Positions 63,941 through 64,000 of a DNA stretch of 64,000 bases are shown piece by piece. A program made the position numbers and the translations under genes. Source of the stretch: Rheinheimera lutimaris (GTDB lineage: Bacteria > Pseudomonadota > Gammaproteobacteria > Enterobacterales > Alteromonadaceae). Location of the stretch: contig NZ_JABSOD010000003.1 in NCBI RefSeq assembly GCF_013283795.1, forward strand, positions 124,001 through 188,000, given 5' to 3'. Position 1 is the first letter of the stretch; each line of letters starts with the position of its first letter. Under the pieces are notes generated by a model. That model searched no databases. It worked only from the letters and a program-made list of their open reading frames with translations, and was not told the DNA's origin.

Positions 63941-64000
63941 ATCAGGCAGTCCATAGCGACAAGGCAGTTATCTTAAAAAGTATGTTATTCGTTTAAGGGG
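63941..64000. other. Window edge
   Basis: The last 60 nt upstream of the membrane-protein gene hold no recognisable gene in this window. Confidence 0.3.

Overview
The window looks like a chromosome segment of a free-living, polysaccharide-degrading gammaproteobacterium of the Alteromonadales/Chromatiales type (Rheinheimera, Alishewanella or a close relative). This rests on the leuABCD operon with a leuL attenuator, the glrK-qseG-glrR sigma-54 cluster, large carbohydrate-type TonB-dependent receptors next to flavin-dependent halogenases, chitinases with CBM5/12 modules, and many small terminators and Fur boxes of gammaproteobacterial type. The genus is inferred from gene content only.

Layout. 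1-2.3 kb is accessory DNA: an IS3-family element cut by the window edge, one cassette-like gene (L7/L12 C-terminal-like protein) between attC-like sites, and a RelB/RelE-type toxin-antitoxin pair. 2.3-7.3 kb is leuABCD (minus strand) with a leader peptide and attenuator, followed by tRNA-Leu(UAA). 7.7-12.9 kb holds an SDR, an iron alcohol dehydrogenase, an exported DJ-1/PfpI protein, a LysR regulator and adenosine deaminase. 12.9-17 kb is the GlrK/QseG/GlrR system; upstream of it lie two GlrR-like boxes, a sigma-54 promoter and a small membrane protein gene. 17-20.9 kb carries housekeeping enzymes (two thioesterases, gamma-glutamyltransferase, a 2OG oxygenase). 20.9-25.8 kb has two divergent iron-type TonB receptors with two Fur boxes between them. 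25.8-34 kb has ElaA, a Tat-exported PhoX, a three-gene operon (PstS-like protein, porin-like protein, GGDEF-EAL regulator) and an RhlE helicase.

34-51.8 kb is an alpha-glucan utilisation region: pullulanase and its TonB receptor; a second TonB receptor followed by two intact flavin-dependent halogenases and the relic of a third; and a short AraC-type regulator overlapping malQ. Three promoter regions here carry a 14-bp palindrome centred on ATACGTAT, suggesting one regulator (probably LacI-family, not encoded here) ties starch breakdown and the halogenase operon together. 52-57.1 kb holds an outer-membrane barrel protein, PepO and a yjfL-yjfM-yjfC-like operon. 57.4-62.8 kb is a chitin-degradation cluster (two multidomain GH18 chitinases and a broken AA10 LPMO gene). 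The window ends with two overlapping membrane-protein genes.

Most novel signals: the shared palindrome regulon with tandem halogenases, the sigma-54/GlrR-box small membrane protein unit, and the IS-disrupted integron-like cassette. No CRISPR array, prophage, rRNA or replication origin was seen.
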